From an uncultured Clostridia bacterium (lineage in GTDB: Bacteria; Bacillota; Clostridia; Peptostreptococcales; Anaerovoracaceae), in contig CALZMV010000003.1 in the NCBI GenBank assembly GCA_945788655.1, positions 1 to 28,840 on the forward strand: DNA of 28,840 nucleotides. The letters are read 5' to 3'. Positions 16,143 to 24,429 of this stretch are shown here, piece after piece (position 1 is the first letter of the stretch; every line of letters starts with the position of its first letter). The notes beneath the pieces are model-generated. The model saw only the letters and a list, made by a program, of their open reading frames with translations, was not told the DNA's origin and did not search any database. A program made the position numbers and the translations under genes.

Positions 16143-17546
16143 TTAAATACCTGTATAACATCCTGCATACATCTTTGCAGGGATATACTGACCCATTCCG
16201 TATTCACCGACGAATTTGCCTTTTTCCACGGCCACTGAACCTCTAAGCAATACTGTTTCAACCTTTCCCTTTAGAGGTCTACCCTCATAAACGTTATAAT
16301 CTACGCCGTTAGGATTATCCTCATGCTTTACAACACCGCGGAATGCAGGGTCGAAAATAACTATATCAGCATCTGAACCAATCTCCAGCGCACCCTTCCT
16401 TGGGAAGATACCATTAATCTTTGCAGGATTTGTTGAAACAAGCTCGACAAACTTCTGCTTTGATATTCTTCCTGTTTCAACGCCATAGGTCCATATCATC
16501 TGGAACCTGTCTCCAGCTCCTGGTGAACCGTTTGGAATCATTGTAAAGTTATCTCTTCCTGCCTGCTTAAGTTCTGCAACATCTATACCACAGTGATCTG
16601 ATGAAATTGCGGTCAATAAACCGCTGTTTAACTCATCCCATAGAGCATCGATATCCTCCTGATCTCTCAAAGCAGGTGAACATACATATTTAGCGGCTTC
16701 ATTGAAATCTGGATTTTCCAGCACTTCTTTAGTAGTTGTCAGGTAATGGGTACATGTTTCACCATTAATATTGATGCCATTTCCCTTTGCTTCTCTGATC
16801 TGATCCATTGCTTCTCTGCAGGTTACATGAGCAACATATAACGGCGTGCCAACCTTTCCTGCAATATAGGCTGCCCTTCTAACGCCTTCAGCTTCTGTAA
16901 AAGGTGGTCTTGAAACATAGTGATACTTCGGTGTAAGCTGTCCATTCTTTACACATTCGTTTCTTAAAAAGTCTAAGATTTCTCCGTTTTCTGCGTGAAC
17001 AAATACGGTTGCTCCCACTTTTTTCGCTTTTTCCAGTATTCTATAGTAGGATCCGTCATCCACATGAAGGGGAGAACCGTTATAGGCCATGAAAATCTTT
17101 ATGCTTGAAATTCCTTTTTCAGGGAACTGGTCAATCTCATCGAAAATGCTATCCATTAGATATGTCACCATTGCATGAAGTGCAAAGTCAACACAAGCTT
17201 TGCCTCTGGCTCTCTCGTTAATTCTATAGTCTATGGAATCAAGAAGTCCAGTGTTCGGATCCTGCGGTGCAAAGTCTATAATAGTAGTTGTTCCACCAAT
17301 AATAGCATTGTCAGTTGTTTCATATCCTGCAGTATCCTTATCTCCTACGTTGCATAATGCAGAATAATGTGTGTGCTGGTCTACACCACCTGGCATTACA
17401 TATTTACCTGATGCATCGATAACCTTATCTGCTTCGCAATCGATCTCACGAGCAATATTTACAATCAATTCATCCTCAATTAAGATATCTCCCTTAAATT
17501 CATTCCTATCAGTAATAATTGTACCGTTTTTTATTAATGTTTTCAT
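16143..17546 (-). CDS. hydA: Hydantoinase / dihydropyrimidinase
   Basis: A 467-residue cyclic amidohydrolase that opens hydantoin or dihydropyrimidine rings to N-carbamoyl amino acids. All dinuclear-metal ligands are present: H58 and H60 (QHTHYS), the carboxylated lysine K150 (SSIKIFMAYNG), H184 (VHAENG), H240 (YVAHVT) and D317 (SSDHCG). The length is normal for the family. The start follows AGGAGG by 8 bases, 12 bases after the racemase stop. The presence of a racemase and a carbamoylase next door points to 5-monosubstituted hydantoins rather than pyrimidine catabolism, because dihydropyrimidines would need a beta-ureidopropionase and no racemase. Confidence 0.95.
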   Translation of the reverse strand: MKTLIKNGTIITDRNEFKGDILIEDELIVNIAREIDCEADKVIDASGKYVMPGGVDQHTHYSALCNVGDKDTAGYETTDNAIIGGTTTIIDFAPQDPNTGLLDSIDYRINERARGKACVDFALHAMVTYLMDSIFDEIDQFPEKGISSIKIFMAYNGSPLHVDDGSYYRILEKAKKVGATVFVHAENGEILDFLRNECVKNGQLTPKYHYVSRPPFTEAEGVRRAAYIAGKVGTPLYVAHVTCREAMDQIREAKGNGININGETCTHYLTTTKEVLENPDFNEAAKYVCSPALRDQEDIDALWDELNSGLLTAISSDHCGIDVAELKQAGRDNFTMIPNGSPGAGDRFQMIWTYGVETGRISKQKFVELVSTNPAKINGIFPRKGALEIGSDADIVIFDPAFRGVVKHEDNPNGVDYNVYEGRPLKGKVETVLLRGSVAVEKGKFVGEYGMGQYIPAKMYAGCYTGI

Positions 17547-17558
17547 TACCTAGTCCTC

Positions 17559-18302
17559 CTACTTAAAATTAGGCAAATCAAGAATTCCATCAAAGCCTTT
17601 TATTTCTTTAGTTTCAGGATATGCAAAAGTGTTTGCCTTGCTTGTTTTGACGCCCATCTTTACATAGGCCTCTGCAAGCTTTATGGCCGGCATTACTCCA
17701 TCCAGGACCGGAACTCCTAACTCTTCCTTTAATGAATCTACAAAGTCTACGAATCCGGCACAACCGAGAAGAATGCATTCAGCTCCATCTTCTTCTACGG
17801 CTTTTCGTCCCTGTTGAGCTAATGCTGCCAAACCCATCTCTGGATTCCTCCCGAATTCAAGAACGGAAAGCCCAGTGCTTCTGATGGATCTGCAGAAAGG
17901 TTCTGCTCCATAATTTTTTACAACGTCTTCTGTTACCTTCCTTGAGCGGTCAAGAACGGAAACTATGCTGAAATACGGTGCCAGAACCTTTGCAGTTGCA
18001 ATTGCAGACTCTGCAATTCCCAAAACAGGTTTATCAGTTATTTCTCTTGCAGCCTGCAGGCCTGGATCTCCAAAGCATGCTATAATATATGCATCCGCGC
18101 CTTCCTGCTCTCCCTTGACTATTTCCTGAAGGACTCCAGGTATTGCAAGATATTCATCCACATATGTTTCAACGCTGTCCGGACCTGTCTTTGGACTTAC
18201 AGCTATTATCTCGGTATCAGAATCGGCATATCTTTTTGCCATGCGTTCGATACTTTCAGTCATGCTTGAAGTCGTATTTGGATTAATAATCTTAATTTTC
18301 AT
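17559..18302 (-). CDS. Hydantoin racemase (Asp/Glu racemase superfamily)
   Basis: A 247-residue cofactor-free racemase with the two catalytic cysteines C76 (IIACFGDPG) and C181 (ILLGCAGFVDF), the same positions I recall for characterised hydantoin racemases. It interconverts D- and L-5-substituted hydantoins, so that both enantiomers can feed a stereospecific hydantoinase or carbamoylase. The ATG overlaps the end of the carbamoylase gene by 11 bases, with GGAGG 9 bases upstream. Its presence implies that the natural substrate has a stereocentre at C5 of the ring. An allantoin racemase is an alternative assignment in this family, but no other ureide genes are seen. Confidence 0.9.
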   Translation of the reverse strand: MKIKIINPNTTSSMTESIERMAKRYADSDTEIIAVSPKTGPDSVETYVDEYLAIPGVLQEIVKGEQEGADAYIIACFGDPGLQAAREITDKPVLGIAESAIATAKVLAPYFSIVSVLDRSRKVTEDVVKNYGAEPFCRSIRSTGLSVLEFGRNPEMGLAALAQQGRKAVEEDGAECILLGCAGFVDFVDSLKEELGVPVLDGVMPAIKLAEAYVKMGVKTSKANTFAYPETKEIKGFDGILDLPNFK

Positions 18303-19497
18303 TTAGTTTGCCTCCATCTACTTTCTTTATTGCCTCTAATAGAACCTCTCCTCCTGCCTTTATATCCTCTTTAGAGGAAAATTCATTCCTATGATGGCTT
18401 AATCCATCTCTGCTCGGAATAAAAAGAAGACAAGAAGGTATTATCATACTTGTATTGATTACATCATGACCCGCACCACTGTATATAGGAATATTATCAA
18501 GTTCTAATTGATCAGCACATTCTTTAAGGATTTCTTTGAGTCTATTATCACATGGTGTTTCAGGCTGTATTATCAGCCGTTCTATTTCAACTCCCTTGTC
18601 AGTCCAGCGTTCCTTAATCTGCTCTACTACGCGATACATTTCTGTCATGGATTTATCTCTAAGCTCAATGACCAATTCTACTTCACCGGGGATTACATTC
18701 ACTGCCCCCGGCTTAACCTGAAGGGTTCCTACAGTGCAAACCATGGTATCGTTTGTCTTCCTTACAGTATCCATAAGATCAACTATCAGACGGCTTGCAG
18801 TTTCTAAAGCATCATTTCTTAAAAACATAGGTGTGCTTCCGGCATGATTTGCCTTTCCTGTGATTTTCGTAGTATACCTTTGGATTCCAAAGATGCCTTC
18901 AACGATCCCTATAGTTTTTCTTTTAGCTTCAAGAATTCCCCCCTGCTCAATATGATACTCAAAATACGCCAGATAATCTACTCCATTTTTCCTGCATGAA
19001 TCAAAATCTTCTTCTGTTATGTTTTGTCTGTTCATTGGTTCTACCATCGATTTTTCGAACTTGCATCCAGCAAAGGCCTTGCTTCCAAAGGTTCCCCCAA
19101 CTACATTTCCTTCCTCTTCATTGAAAGCGATTACCTGCAGGGGATGTTTATTTTTATAGCCTTCTTCTCTTAAAGACCTTATTACTTCAATACCTGCAAG
19201 AACGCCTAATGCGCCATCATAAATTCCACCGTTTGGAACAGTATCTATGTGTGAACCCATAGCAATGATTTTCTCCATTTCATTCCCATCGCTATGTGCC
19301 GGAAGTGTTCCGATAAGATTCCCTACCTTGTCTATTTCTACCTTTAGACCGGCTTCCTTCATAAGTTCCTCGACATAATCCCTTCCCATAAAGAAGGCCT
19401 TGCTATAGGCCATTCTATTGGCACCATTTTCTTCATCGAAGCCGATGTTACCTAATGTAAAAATACTTTCCATCAGCCTATCTATGTTAATAGCCAT
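18292..19497 (-). CDS. N-carbamoyl-amino-acid amidohydrolase (M20 carbamoylase)
   Basis: A 401-residue zinc enzyme of the hydantoinase/carbamoylase (Zn-dependent exopeptidase M20) family. It cleaves N-carbamoyl amino acids to the free amino acid, CO2 and ammonia. Visible ligands and catalytic residues are H83 (GSHIDTVPNGG), D94 (YDGALG), the Glu pair E128/E129 (FNEEEGN), H182 (YHIEQGG) and the C-terminal His pair 368/369 (LSHHRNEFS). GKANHAGSTPM is the dimerisation-domain motif. Allantoate deiminases belong to the same family, but the hydantoinase and racemase next door favour carbamoylase. I use the ATG at 19497; the TTG at 19509 has its AAGG directly adjacent. The start overlaps the aminotransferase gene. 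Confidence 0.9.
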   Translation of the reverse strand: MAINIDRLMESIFTLGNIGFDEENGANRMAYSKAFFMGRDYVEELMKEAGLKVEIDKVGNLIGTLPAHSDGNEMEKIIAMGSHIDTVPNGGIYDGALGVLAGIEVIRSLREEGYKNKHPLQVIAFNEEEGNVVGGTFGSKAFAGCKFEKSMVEPMNRQNITEEDFDSCRKNGVDYLAYFEYHIEQGGILEAKRKTIGIVEGIFGIQRYTTKITGKANHAGSTPMFLRNDALETASRLIVDLMDTVRKTNDTMVCTVGTLQVKPGAVNVIPGEVELVIELRDKSMTEMYRVVEQIKERWTDKGVEIERLIIQPETPCDNRLKEILKECADQLELDNIPIYSGAGHDVINTSMIIPSCLLFIPSRDGLSHHRNEFSSKEDIKAGGEVLLEAIKKVDGGKLNEN

Positions 19498-20665
19498 TCT
19501 GTTCAGCAACCTTTCTCAGAAAATCTTCCATAGCGTCTAGCCCTTTTTCAAGTGATTCCATGGATGATGCATAAGATAATCTAACATATCCTTCGCCATA
19601 TTCGCCAAAGGCATCCCCCGGAACCACAACAACCTGCTTTTCTTCCAGAAGCTTTATTGCGAATTCTTCACTGCTCATTCCCGTTTCTTTAATAGAGAAG
19701 AATGCATAAAAGGTTCCCTTTGATTTTTCATACTTAACAAGAGGCATTTCTTTGATTCTGTTATAAACATAATCACGTCTTTCTTTATAGCTGTTTACCA
19801 TCATGTCTAGATGCTGTCGGCTTCCCTCAAGGGCTGCCACAGCGGCATACTGGCAAGGCATTGCAACACATGCACAGATGTTTTCCTGAAGCTTTGTAAT
19901 TTGACTAATTAAGAATTCTGGTCCTGCAACATAGCCTACTCTGAATCCAGTCATTGCGAAAGTTTTAGAAAAACTGTCCATAACAAGTGTTCTTTCCTTC
20001 ATACCCTCAAAGCTTGCAATGCTTGTGAATTCAACATCATCAAATATAATATGTTTATACACTTCATCGGAAATTACAAGCAAATCATGTTTTTTTGCCA
20101 AATCAGCAAGCTTTCGCAGTACTTCTTTGTCCAAAACTGCACCTGTTGGATTGCAAGGTGAATTAATAATAATCGCTCTAGTCCTATCTGTAACTGCGGC
20201 TTCAATTTTTTCTATATCAAGGGAAAAACCATTGTCCAAATCACAACATACGCTGACAGGAACACCTTCGCACATCTGAATCTGCTGTATGTAGTTTGTC
20301 CAACATGGCTCATTGACGATGACTTCATCGCCAGGATTTAACAGAACTTTAAGAGCCTGAAATATTCCTCCCATAGCACCTGTAGTAATAACGATTTCAT
20401 TCTTTGGACTATATTCAACATTTATTTCTTTTCTTAAATAATCAGATACAGCCTTTCTCAGAGGCATGATTCCTGCGTTTTCTGAGTATTTGCTTTTACC
20501 TTCACGAATAGCTTTGCATGCTGCTTCAACTATTTCCTCAGAAGCAGTAAAGTCAGGCTCTCCTATAGTGAAGCTAATAGGATTTTCATATTCGAGAGCC
20601 TTATTGAACATCTTTCTGATTTTGGAATGTTCTATCTTTTTTGTGTTATCAGAAATACCAAACAT
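19487..20665 (-). CDS. PLP-dependent aminotransferase (class I/II)
   Basis: A 392-residue fold-type I aminotransferase of the AspC/PatA-like group. Visible motifs are YSENAGIMPLRKAV, NSPCNPTG, VISDEVYKHIIF and the PLP lysine K234 in SFSKTFAMTGFRVGY; the substrate-carboxylate Arg is in YVRLSYASS. It probably converts the amino acid released by the carbamoylase to a 2-oxo acid. The start follows AAGGAGGAGG. It overlaps the carbamoylase gene by 11 bases and lies 20 bases after the KDG kinase, so it bridges the hydantoin and sugar-acid parts of the operon. The specificity cannot be read from motifs; the group includes Asp, aromatic and Ala transaminases. Confidence 0.92.
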   Translation of the reverse strand: MFGISDNTKKIEHSKIRKMFNKALEYENPISFTIGEPDFTASEEIVEAACKAIREGKSKYSENAGIMPLRKAVSDYLRKEINVEYSPKNEIVITTGAMGGIFQALKVLLNPGDEVIVNEPCWTNYIQQIQMCEGVPVSVCCDLDNGFSLDIEKIEAAVTDRTRAIIINSPCNPTGAVLDKEVLRKLADLAKKHDLLVISDEVYKHIIFDDVEFTSIASFEGMKERTLVMDSFSKTFAMTGFRVGYVAGPEFLISQITKLQENICACVAMPCQYAAVAALEGSRQHLDMMVNSYKERRDYVYNRIKEMPLVKYEKSKGTFYAFFSIKETGMSSEEFAIKLLEEKQVVVVPGDAFGEYGEGYVRLSYASSMESLEKGLDAMEDFLRKVAEQNGY

Positions 20666-20685
20666 ATATAAAGACCTCCTCCTTA

Positions 20686-21708
20686 CTATCTTTGAACTCT
20701 TCCTGAGCCGTCGCCCTCTGCAAGCTTTTTAACTTCATCCACACTTACCATGTTAAAGTCACCTTCAATTGTATGTTTCAGGCATGATGCTGCAGCTGCA
20801 AATTCTATTGACTCCTGTGGTCCATAGCCCATCACCTGAGAATAAATCAGACCAGCACCAAAGCTGTCTCCGCCACCAACACGGTCGACAATATGAACCA
20901 TATACTTTTTGCTAAAGTAGCTTTTTCCATCTTCATAAAGCATTGCAGACCATCCATTGTCATTTGCTGAAATGGATTCTCTTAAGGTTATGGCAACCTT
21001 CTTGAATTGGAATTTTTGTGCAAGCTGCTGTGCAACGCTAATGTAGCCTTCGTGATTTACCTTTCCACTCGTTAAATCTGTGTTTTCAGCTGCAATTCCA
21101 AAGACATCTGATGCGTCCTCTTCATTGGCAATGCAGACATCTACATATTGACAAAGCTCAGTCATTGCTTCTCTTGCTTCCTGCTTAGTCCAGAGTTTCT
21201 TTCTATAATTCAAATCACATGAAATTGTGATGTTCTTTTCTTTTGCCTTTTTGCAGGCTTCAATGCATATTTCAACCAAATTCTTGCCGAGGGCAGGTGT
21301 AATTCCGGTAAAGTGGAACCATTCTACTCCTTCAAAGATTCTATCCCAGTCAAAATCTTCCGCCTTTGCATCCTTTATTGATGATCCATCCCTATCATAT
21401 ATTACCTTTGAAGCTCTTTGAGATGCTCCTTTTTCAAGAAAATATATTCCTACTCTGCTGCCACCTCTTGCAATATAGCTTGTATCAACTCCGTGTTTGC
21501 GAAGAGAATTTACTGCTGCCTGTCCAATTTCGTGTTCAGGAAGTTTTGTAATATATCTTGCATCAAGCCCATAATTTGCAAGGGATACAGCTACGTTTGC
21601 TTCTCCCCCGCCATAGGTTGCTCCAAACTTATCTGCCTGTACGAATCTGTAATATCCCTCAGGTGCAAGTCTTAGCATAATTTCTCCAAATGTAACAACT
21701 CTTTTCAT
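20686..21708 (-). CDS. kdgK: 2-dehydro-3-deoxygluconokinase (KDG kinase)
   Basis: A 340-residue PfkB-family sugar kinase that phosphorylates 2-keto-3-deoxygluconate at C6 with ATP. The N-terminal glycine motif is GGGEANVAVSLA (from G33), the KDG-kinase-like YDR motif is at 104-106, and the catalytic base is D281 in VGGGDSFGAGLI. The start has GGGAG 9 bases upstream. Its ATG shares one base with the aldolase stop (TAATG), so the two enzymes are co-translated. No uronate isomerase, dehydratase or oligogalacturonide gene is nearby, which argues that KDG comes from somewhere other than pectin or uronates here. Confidence 0.92.
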   Translation of the reverse strand: MKRVVTFGEIMLRLAPEGYYRFVQADKFGATYGGGEANVAVSLANYGLDARYITKLPEHEIGQAAVNSLRKHGVDTSYIARGGSRVGIYFLEKGASQRASKVIYDRDGSSIKDAKAEDFDWDRIFEGVEWFHFTGITPALGKNLVEICIEACKKAKEKNITISCDLNYRKKLWTKQEAREAMTELCQYVDVCIANEEDASDVFGIAAENTDLTSGKVNHEGYISVAQQLAQKFQFKKVAITLRESISANDNGWSAMLYEDGKSYFSKKYMVHIVDRVGGGDSFGAGLIYSQVMGYGPQESIEFAAAASCLKHTIEGDFNMVSVDEVKKLAEGDGSGRVQR

Positions 21709-22346
21709 TATTCATTCTCCCTTCTTATTCTGTCTACAATAGTTCTCGCTTCTCTGCTGAGACGTGTTATTTCACTCCAGTTTTCGCTATCAATAAGTGA
21801 TTCTTTTACCATAAAAGAACCTCCACATGCAACAACATTCTTGCATGAAATATATTCTTCAAGATTATTTAAATCGATTCCGCCTGTCGGCATAAATTTT
21901 ACTTTTGCAAAAGGTGCCGCCAATGCTTTTAATGTGCCAACACCTCCAAACTGCTTAGAAGGGAAAAACTTGAGAACTTCCAAGCCTGCTTTACATGCCA
22001 TCTGAATCTCAGTAGGGGTTACACATCCAGGGTATATTTGTACACCGCTTTTTTGTGCATATTCAACTATCTCCTTATCAAATCCAGGGCAAACGATGAA
22101 TTTTGCTCCAGCTTCTACTGCTTTTTTTGCTTCTTCCATAGTAAGAACAGTTCCTGCTCCAACATACATAGATGGATAAGCTTTAAGCATTCTCTTAATT
22201 GCTTCGTCTGCATTTTCCGCACGGAAAGTAACCTCCGCAAAGTTTATTCCACCTTCTATCAAAGCTTTTGCAAGTTTTTCTGCCTTGTCCAAATCTTTCA
22301 GTTTTATTACAGGTACAATGCCCGTTTCGTATAATGTGTTTTTCAT
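21708..22346 (-). CDS. eda: KDPG (2-dehydro-3-deoxyphosphogluconate) aldolase
   Basis: A 212-residue class I aldolase that splits KDPG into pyruvate and glyceraldehyde-3-phosphate; members may also act on 4-hydroxy-2-oxoglutarate. The Schiff-base lysine is K126 in VLKFFPSKQFGG, the catalytic Glu is E38 in FAEVTFR, and GAGTVLT and MPTGGID are present. The length is typical. The ATG follows AGGAGG by 10 bases. It is the first gene of the central block (aldolase, kinase, aminotransferase, carbamoylase, racemase, hydantoinase, amidohydrolase 1, GPH), directly downstream of the LuxR regulator and a repeat-rich leader of about 150 bases. Confidence 0.95.
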   Translation of the reverse strand: MKNTLYETGIVPVIKLKDLDKAEKLAKALIEGGINFAEVTFRAENADEAIKRMLKAYPSMYVGAGTVLTMEEAKKAVEAGAKFIVCPGFDKEIVEYAQKSGVQIYPGCVTPTEIQMACKAGLEVLKFFPSKQFGGVGTLKALAAPFAKVKFMPTGGIDLNNLEEYISCKNVVACGGSFMVKESLIDSENWSEITRLSREARTIVDRIRRENE

Positions 22347-22411
22347 TTTCTAATACCTCCTAGCCCAAAATATATCAATTAAAATCCAAGATTTAAATCG
22401 CCCTTGTGACC

Positions 22412-22449
22412 TATTTATATTAACCTTTATGTATTTAATTAACCTTTTA
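22412..22449 (-). promoter_or_regulatory. Direct repeats upstream of KDPG aldolase (candidate operator/promoter)
   Basis: Two near-identical copies of a TATTTAnnTTAACCTTT-type sequence (plus strand, 22412-22429 and 22432-22449) start 20 bases apart, two helical turns. On the minus strand they read AAAGGTTAAT followed by AAATA. A TATAAA -10-like box falls inside the promoter-proximal copy and lacks a good -35 box, as in activator-dependent promoters. The LuxR-type regulator encoded directly upstream is the obvious candidate to bind. Confidence 0.5.
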
Positions 22450-22460
22450 AGTATCAGCAT

Positions 22461-22486
22461 GGTACCTTTGAATATTGTACCGGTAC
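22461..22486. repeat. GGTACC / GTACCGGTAC palindromes after the luxR-like gene
   Basis: GGTACC (22461-22466) and the 10-bp perfect palindrome GTACCGGTAC (22477-22486) lie 10 bases apart between the regulator stop codon and the direct repeats. They could be part of the operator or of a weak terminator; there is no T run. Confidence 0.4.
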
Positions 22487-22499
22487 TTCAGTATAACTT

Positions 22500-23276
22500 T
22501 TATAATTCTTCATAGTTTATTTTATCTGTTGAAAGAGGCAAACACTGAAGCAGCTGCACCCTGTTTGTTACGTTCATCTTCTCGTACAGACTATGGAAAT
22601 GCTTCTTTACTGTATTAACGCTTATATTCATTTTGTCGGCAATAAGCTCATTGCTATATCCCTTTACTGCATATTCAAGCAGTTCACTTTCGCGCTTTGT
22701 GAGGCTGAATTCTCTGCATATCTTTTCATGATAACCTTTTGCGTAGAAGTATCTGGTATCACCTTTTTTTATTTCATAGGATACTCTGTAAGCGAAATGT
22801 TTCTGAAGTTGATTCATAATGAACAGCTCTCGTTTGGTAAATTCGCCTTCTTTTTTATAAAATGATATCAATCCCACAACCTCCTGCCTGAAAACAATAT
22901 TTATTCCCATGGAAGTTGTAAACTGATTTGGCAGATAGAAATTCTTATAAAAATTACTCTTTTTTAAACTTTCTTCTGTCAGTAATTCCTTTTCGGAGTA
23001 TGCGTAATCTCTTCCACTCTCAAGTATCCAACTCAGAGGGTTATCCTTTGTATATGTCTTTTCAAATACATCTTTGTATTTATTATCTATTCCATAGACG
23101 TAAGAGTCTTTTATTTCGTTTCCATCTACCAAAGAAAAAACCGCACCGTCAAAACCCACAAGTTGCTTAAGCCATTTCATGGATTTTTCTCTTATCTCGT
23201 CAAAGGAATAAATGAAAGAAATGTTGTAAGAAATTTCGTTTAGAAACATCCATTCATGTTCTTCTAAGTATGCCAT
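22500..23276 (-). CDS. LuxR-type regulator with GAF-like sensor domain
   Basis: A 258-residue transcription factor. The C-terminal LuxR/NarL helix-turn-helix (about residues 190-250) has LTKRESELLEYAVKGYSNELIADKMNIS split around NTVKKHFHSLYEKM. The N-terminal 170 residues resemble a GAF-like small-molecule domain (FDGAVFSLVDG, GLISFYKKEGEFTKRE), not a phospho-receiver. It is therefore probably a one-component, ligand-responsive activator. The start follows AGGAGG. It lies just upstream of the KDPG aldolase and downstream of the DMT genes, all on the same strand, so it most likely senses the substrate or an intermediate of the island. Confidence 0.88.
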   Translation of the reverse strand: MAYLEEHEWMFLNEISYNISFIYSFDEIREKSMKWLKQLVGFDGAVFSLVDGNEIKDSYVYGIDNKYKDVFEKTYTKDNPLSWILESGRDYAYSEKELLTEESLKKSNFYKNFYLPNQFTTSMGINIVFRQEVVGLISFYKKEGEFTKRELFIMNQLQKHFAYRVSYEIKKGDTRYFYAKGYHEKICREFSLTKRESELLEYAVKGYSNELIADKMNISVNTVKKHFHSLYEKMNVTNRVQLLQCLPLSTDKINYEEL

Positions 23277-23308
23277 TTTTCTTCCTCCTAAAGCTCCGTT
23301 AATGCCAT

Positions 23309-23340
23309 GGGAGGCTGTGCCAAAAACGGGACAGCCTTCC
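23309..23340 (-). terminator. Hairpin between DMT transporter 1 and the regulator
   Basis: AGGCTGT (23312-23318) pairs with ACAGCCT (23331-23337), extended outward by three pairs, with a 12-base loop holding a T run on the minus strand. No T tract follows it on either strand, so it may be an RNA processing or stability element rather than a full terminator. It lies between the luxR-like start (23276) and the DMT stop (23364). Confidence 0.45.
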
Positions 23341-23363
23341 TCATTGCCTATTAAATATATGTA

Positions 23364-24200
23364 TTAAATGTTTAGGAAAATCAAAGCTAATAATATTATT
23401 GCAGTAGCCTTTAATTCTCTCTTTGTAGGATACTCTTTGAATATCAAAACGTTTGCCAGGCTTACCATTAATATAGTTCCTACACAATTCATTGGATATG
23501 CGATATATGTTGGAACCTGTGCCAAAGCTAAAATTAAGAAGAAAGAAATAAAATAATTTGGTATGCCTGTCAAAAGTCCCAACAGTACATCCGTCTTTGT
23601 CATGGATCTCTGATTTTTCATCATTAATCCCCAGCTTATTATTGCCGATACGATAAATGTCAGGAATAAATAGTATTCCTTAATCTCAATATCGCCATAT
23701 ATACCATATAGTTTGAAATTGAACTCAACAAGTCCACCAAAAACAAACACCAAAATCAGCAAAGGAATTGAGGTGATATGTGTGTCTCCGCTTCCGGTGT
23801 TCATATAGACTACGCCAATCACTACAATTACAATTCCAATAACCTGAAAGGTCGTTGGAATCTCGCTGAACAAAATAAAGGACATAGCCATAGGTATTAA
23901 AATACCTAGCTTAAAGAAAGTCGTCTGCATAGGGGCTCCGTTTGCACTGATACATTTTCTTGAATAAATCATCCCTGCAACCATGCAAATACTCGTAAAA
24001 ATTGAGAATCCCATTGCGAAATATCCATCCGGCGTATCGTAAAAGAATACCTTATGTTTCATAGTTACTACAGATAGAACAATCGCCATAATGTAATTAA
24101 ACAATGTTGCAGCATATCTGTTGCAATTTTTAACTTCAGTTATTTTCAAAGTATATACATAAAGTGTTCCACTTATAATAGAACCCAAGAGCGCTAACAT
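23364..24200 (-). CDS. DMT-superfamily (EamA-like) transporter 1
   Basis: A 278-residue membrane protein with about ten hydrophobic segments, of the drug/metabolite transporter superfamily. The two halves resemble each other as in EamA repeats (FFKLGILIPMAMSFILFSE; LILALAQVPTYIAYPMNC). It is a clear paralogue of the next gene upstream: both share an N terminus of the form TEVxNxNRYAATxFxYI. The direction of transport and substrate are unknown. The start follows AGGAGG by 5 bases. Its place in the island suggests uptake of the substrate or export of a product such as an amino acid. Confidence 0.85.
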   Translation of the reverse strand: MLALLGSIISGTLYVYTLKITEVKNCNRYAATLFNYIMAIVLSVVTMKHKVFFYDTPDGYFAMGFSIFTSICMVAGMIYSRKCISANGAPMQTTFFKLGILIPMAMSFILFSEIPTTFQVIGIVIVVIGVVYMNTGSGDTHITSIPLLILVFVFGGLVEFNFKLYGIYGDIEIKEYYLFLTFIVSAIISWGLMMKNQRSMTKTDVLLGLLTGIPNYFISFFLILALAQVPTYIAYPMNCVGTILMVSLANVLIFKEYPTKRELKATAIILLALIFLNI

Positions 24201-24268
24201 TTGTACCTCCTATTATTCCTAATTGTCTCGTCGTTTCTGCCCACAACAGTTTCTGACTTGAAATGTTT

Positions 24269-24375
24269 TTCTGTAATGAGTGAAAAAGTCGTAATTGGAT
24301 AAATTCAACAATTTCAGTAAATGCATAGGCAAAATGTGCAGCTGCCGTATTACCATACATAACGGTATTTTTTAT
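24269..24375 (-). pseudogene. N-terminal remnant of pyruvate:ferredoxin oxidoreductase
   Basis: Between the two DMT genes a minus-strand stretch reads KNTVMYGNTAAAHFAYAFTE, nearly the family start motif (DGNTAAAHVAYAFTE). After two more residues and a one-base deletion (around 24305-24306) the adjacent frame continues IYPITTFSLITE, matching IYPITPSSPMAE at exactly the right spacing. A good AAGGAGG (24384-24390) lies 8 bases before an ATA codon (24373-24375) where a start codon would be expected. Nothing of the remaining roughly 1,150 residues follows. I read this as the 5' scrap of a lost 2-oxoacid:ferredoxin oxidoreductase gene. The similarity is by eye over about 35 residues. Confidence 0.55.
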
Positions 24376-24429
24376 ATAGCTTGCCTCCTTGTTGAATATT
24401 GTCCTTTTGGTTTTTTCCAATTTATCCGT

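Noticed and set aside
14673..18302. Plain pyrimidine degradation (dihydropyrimidinase pathway)
   Set aside because: No dihydropyrimidine dehydrogenase is seen, and a hydantoin racemase with two amino-hydrolases is not expected for pyrimidines.
14673..19497. Allantoin (purine ureide) degradation
   Set aside because: The racemase and M20 enzyme could fit, but the ring opener has hydantoinase motifs, and no ureidoglycolate or oxamate gene is present; the KDG enzymes would stay unexplained.
24136..24420. 94-codon minus-strand open frame between the DMT genes as a real small gene
   Set aside because: It starts at a TTG without ribosome site, overlaps the start of DMT 1, and only part of it matches the PFOR N terminus before a frameshift.
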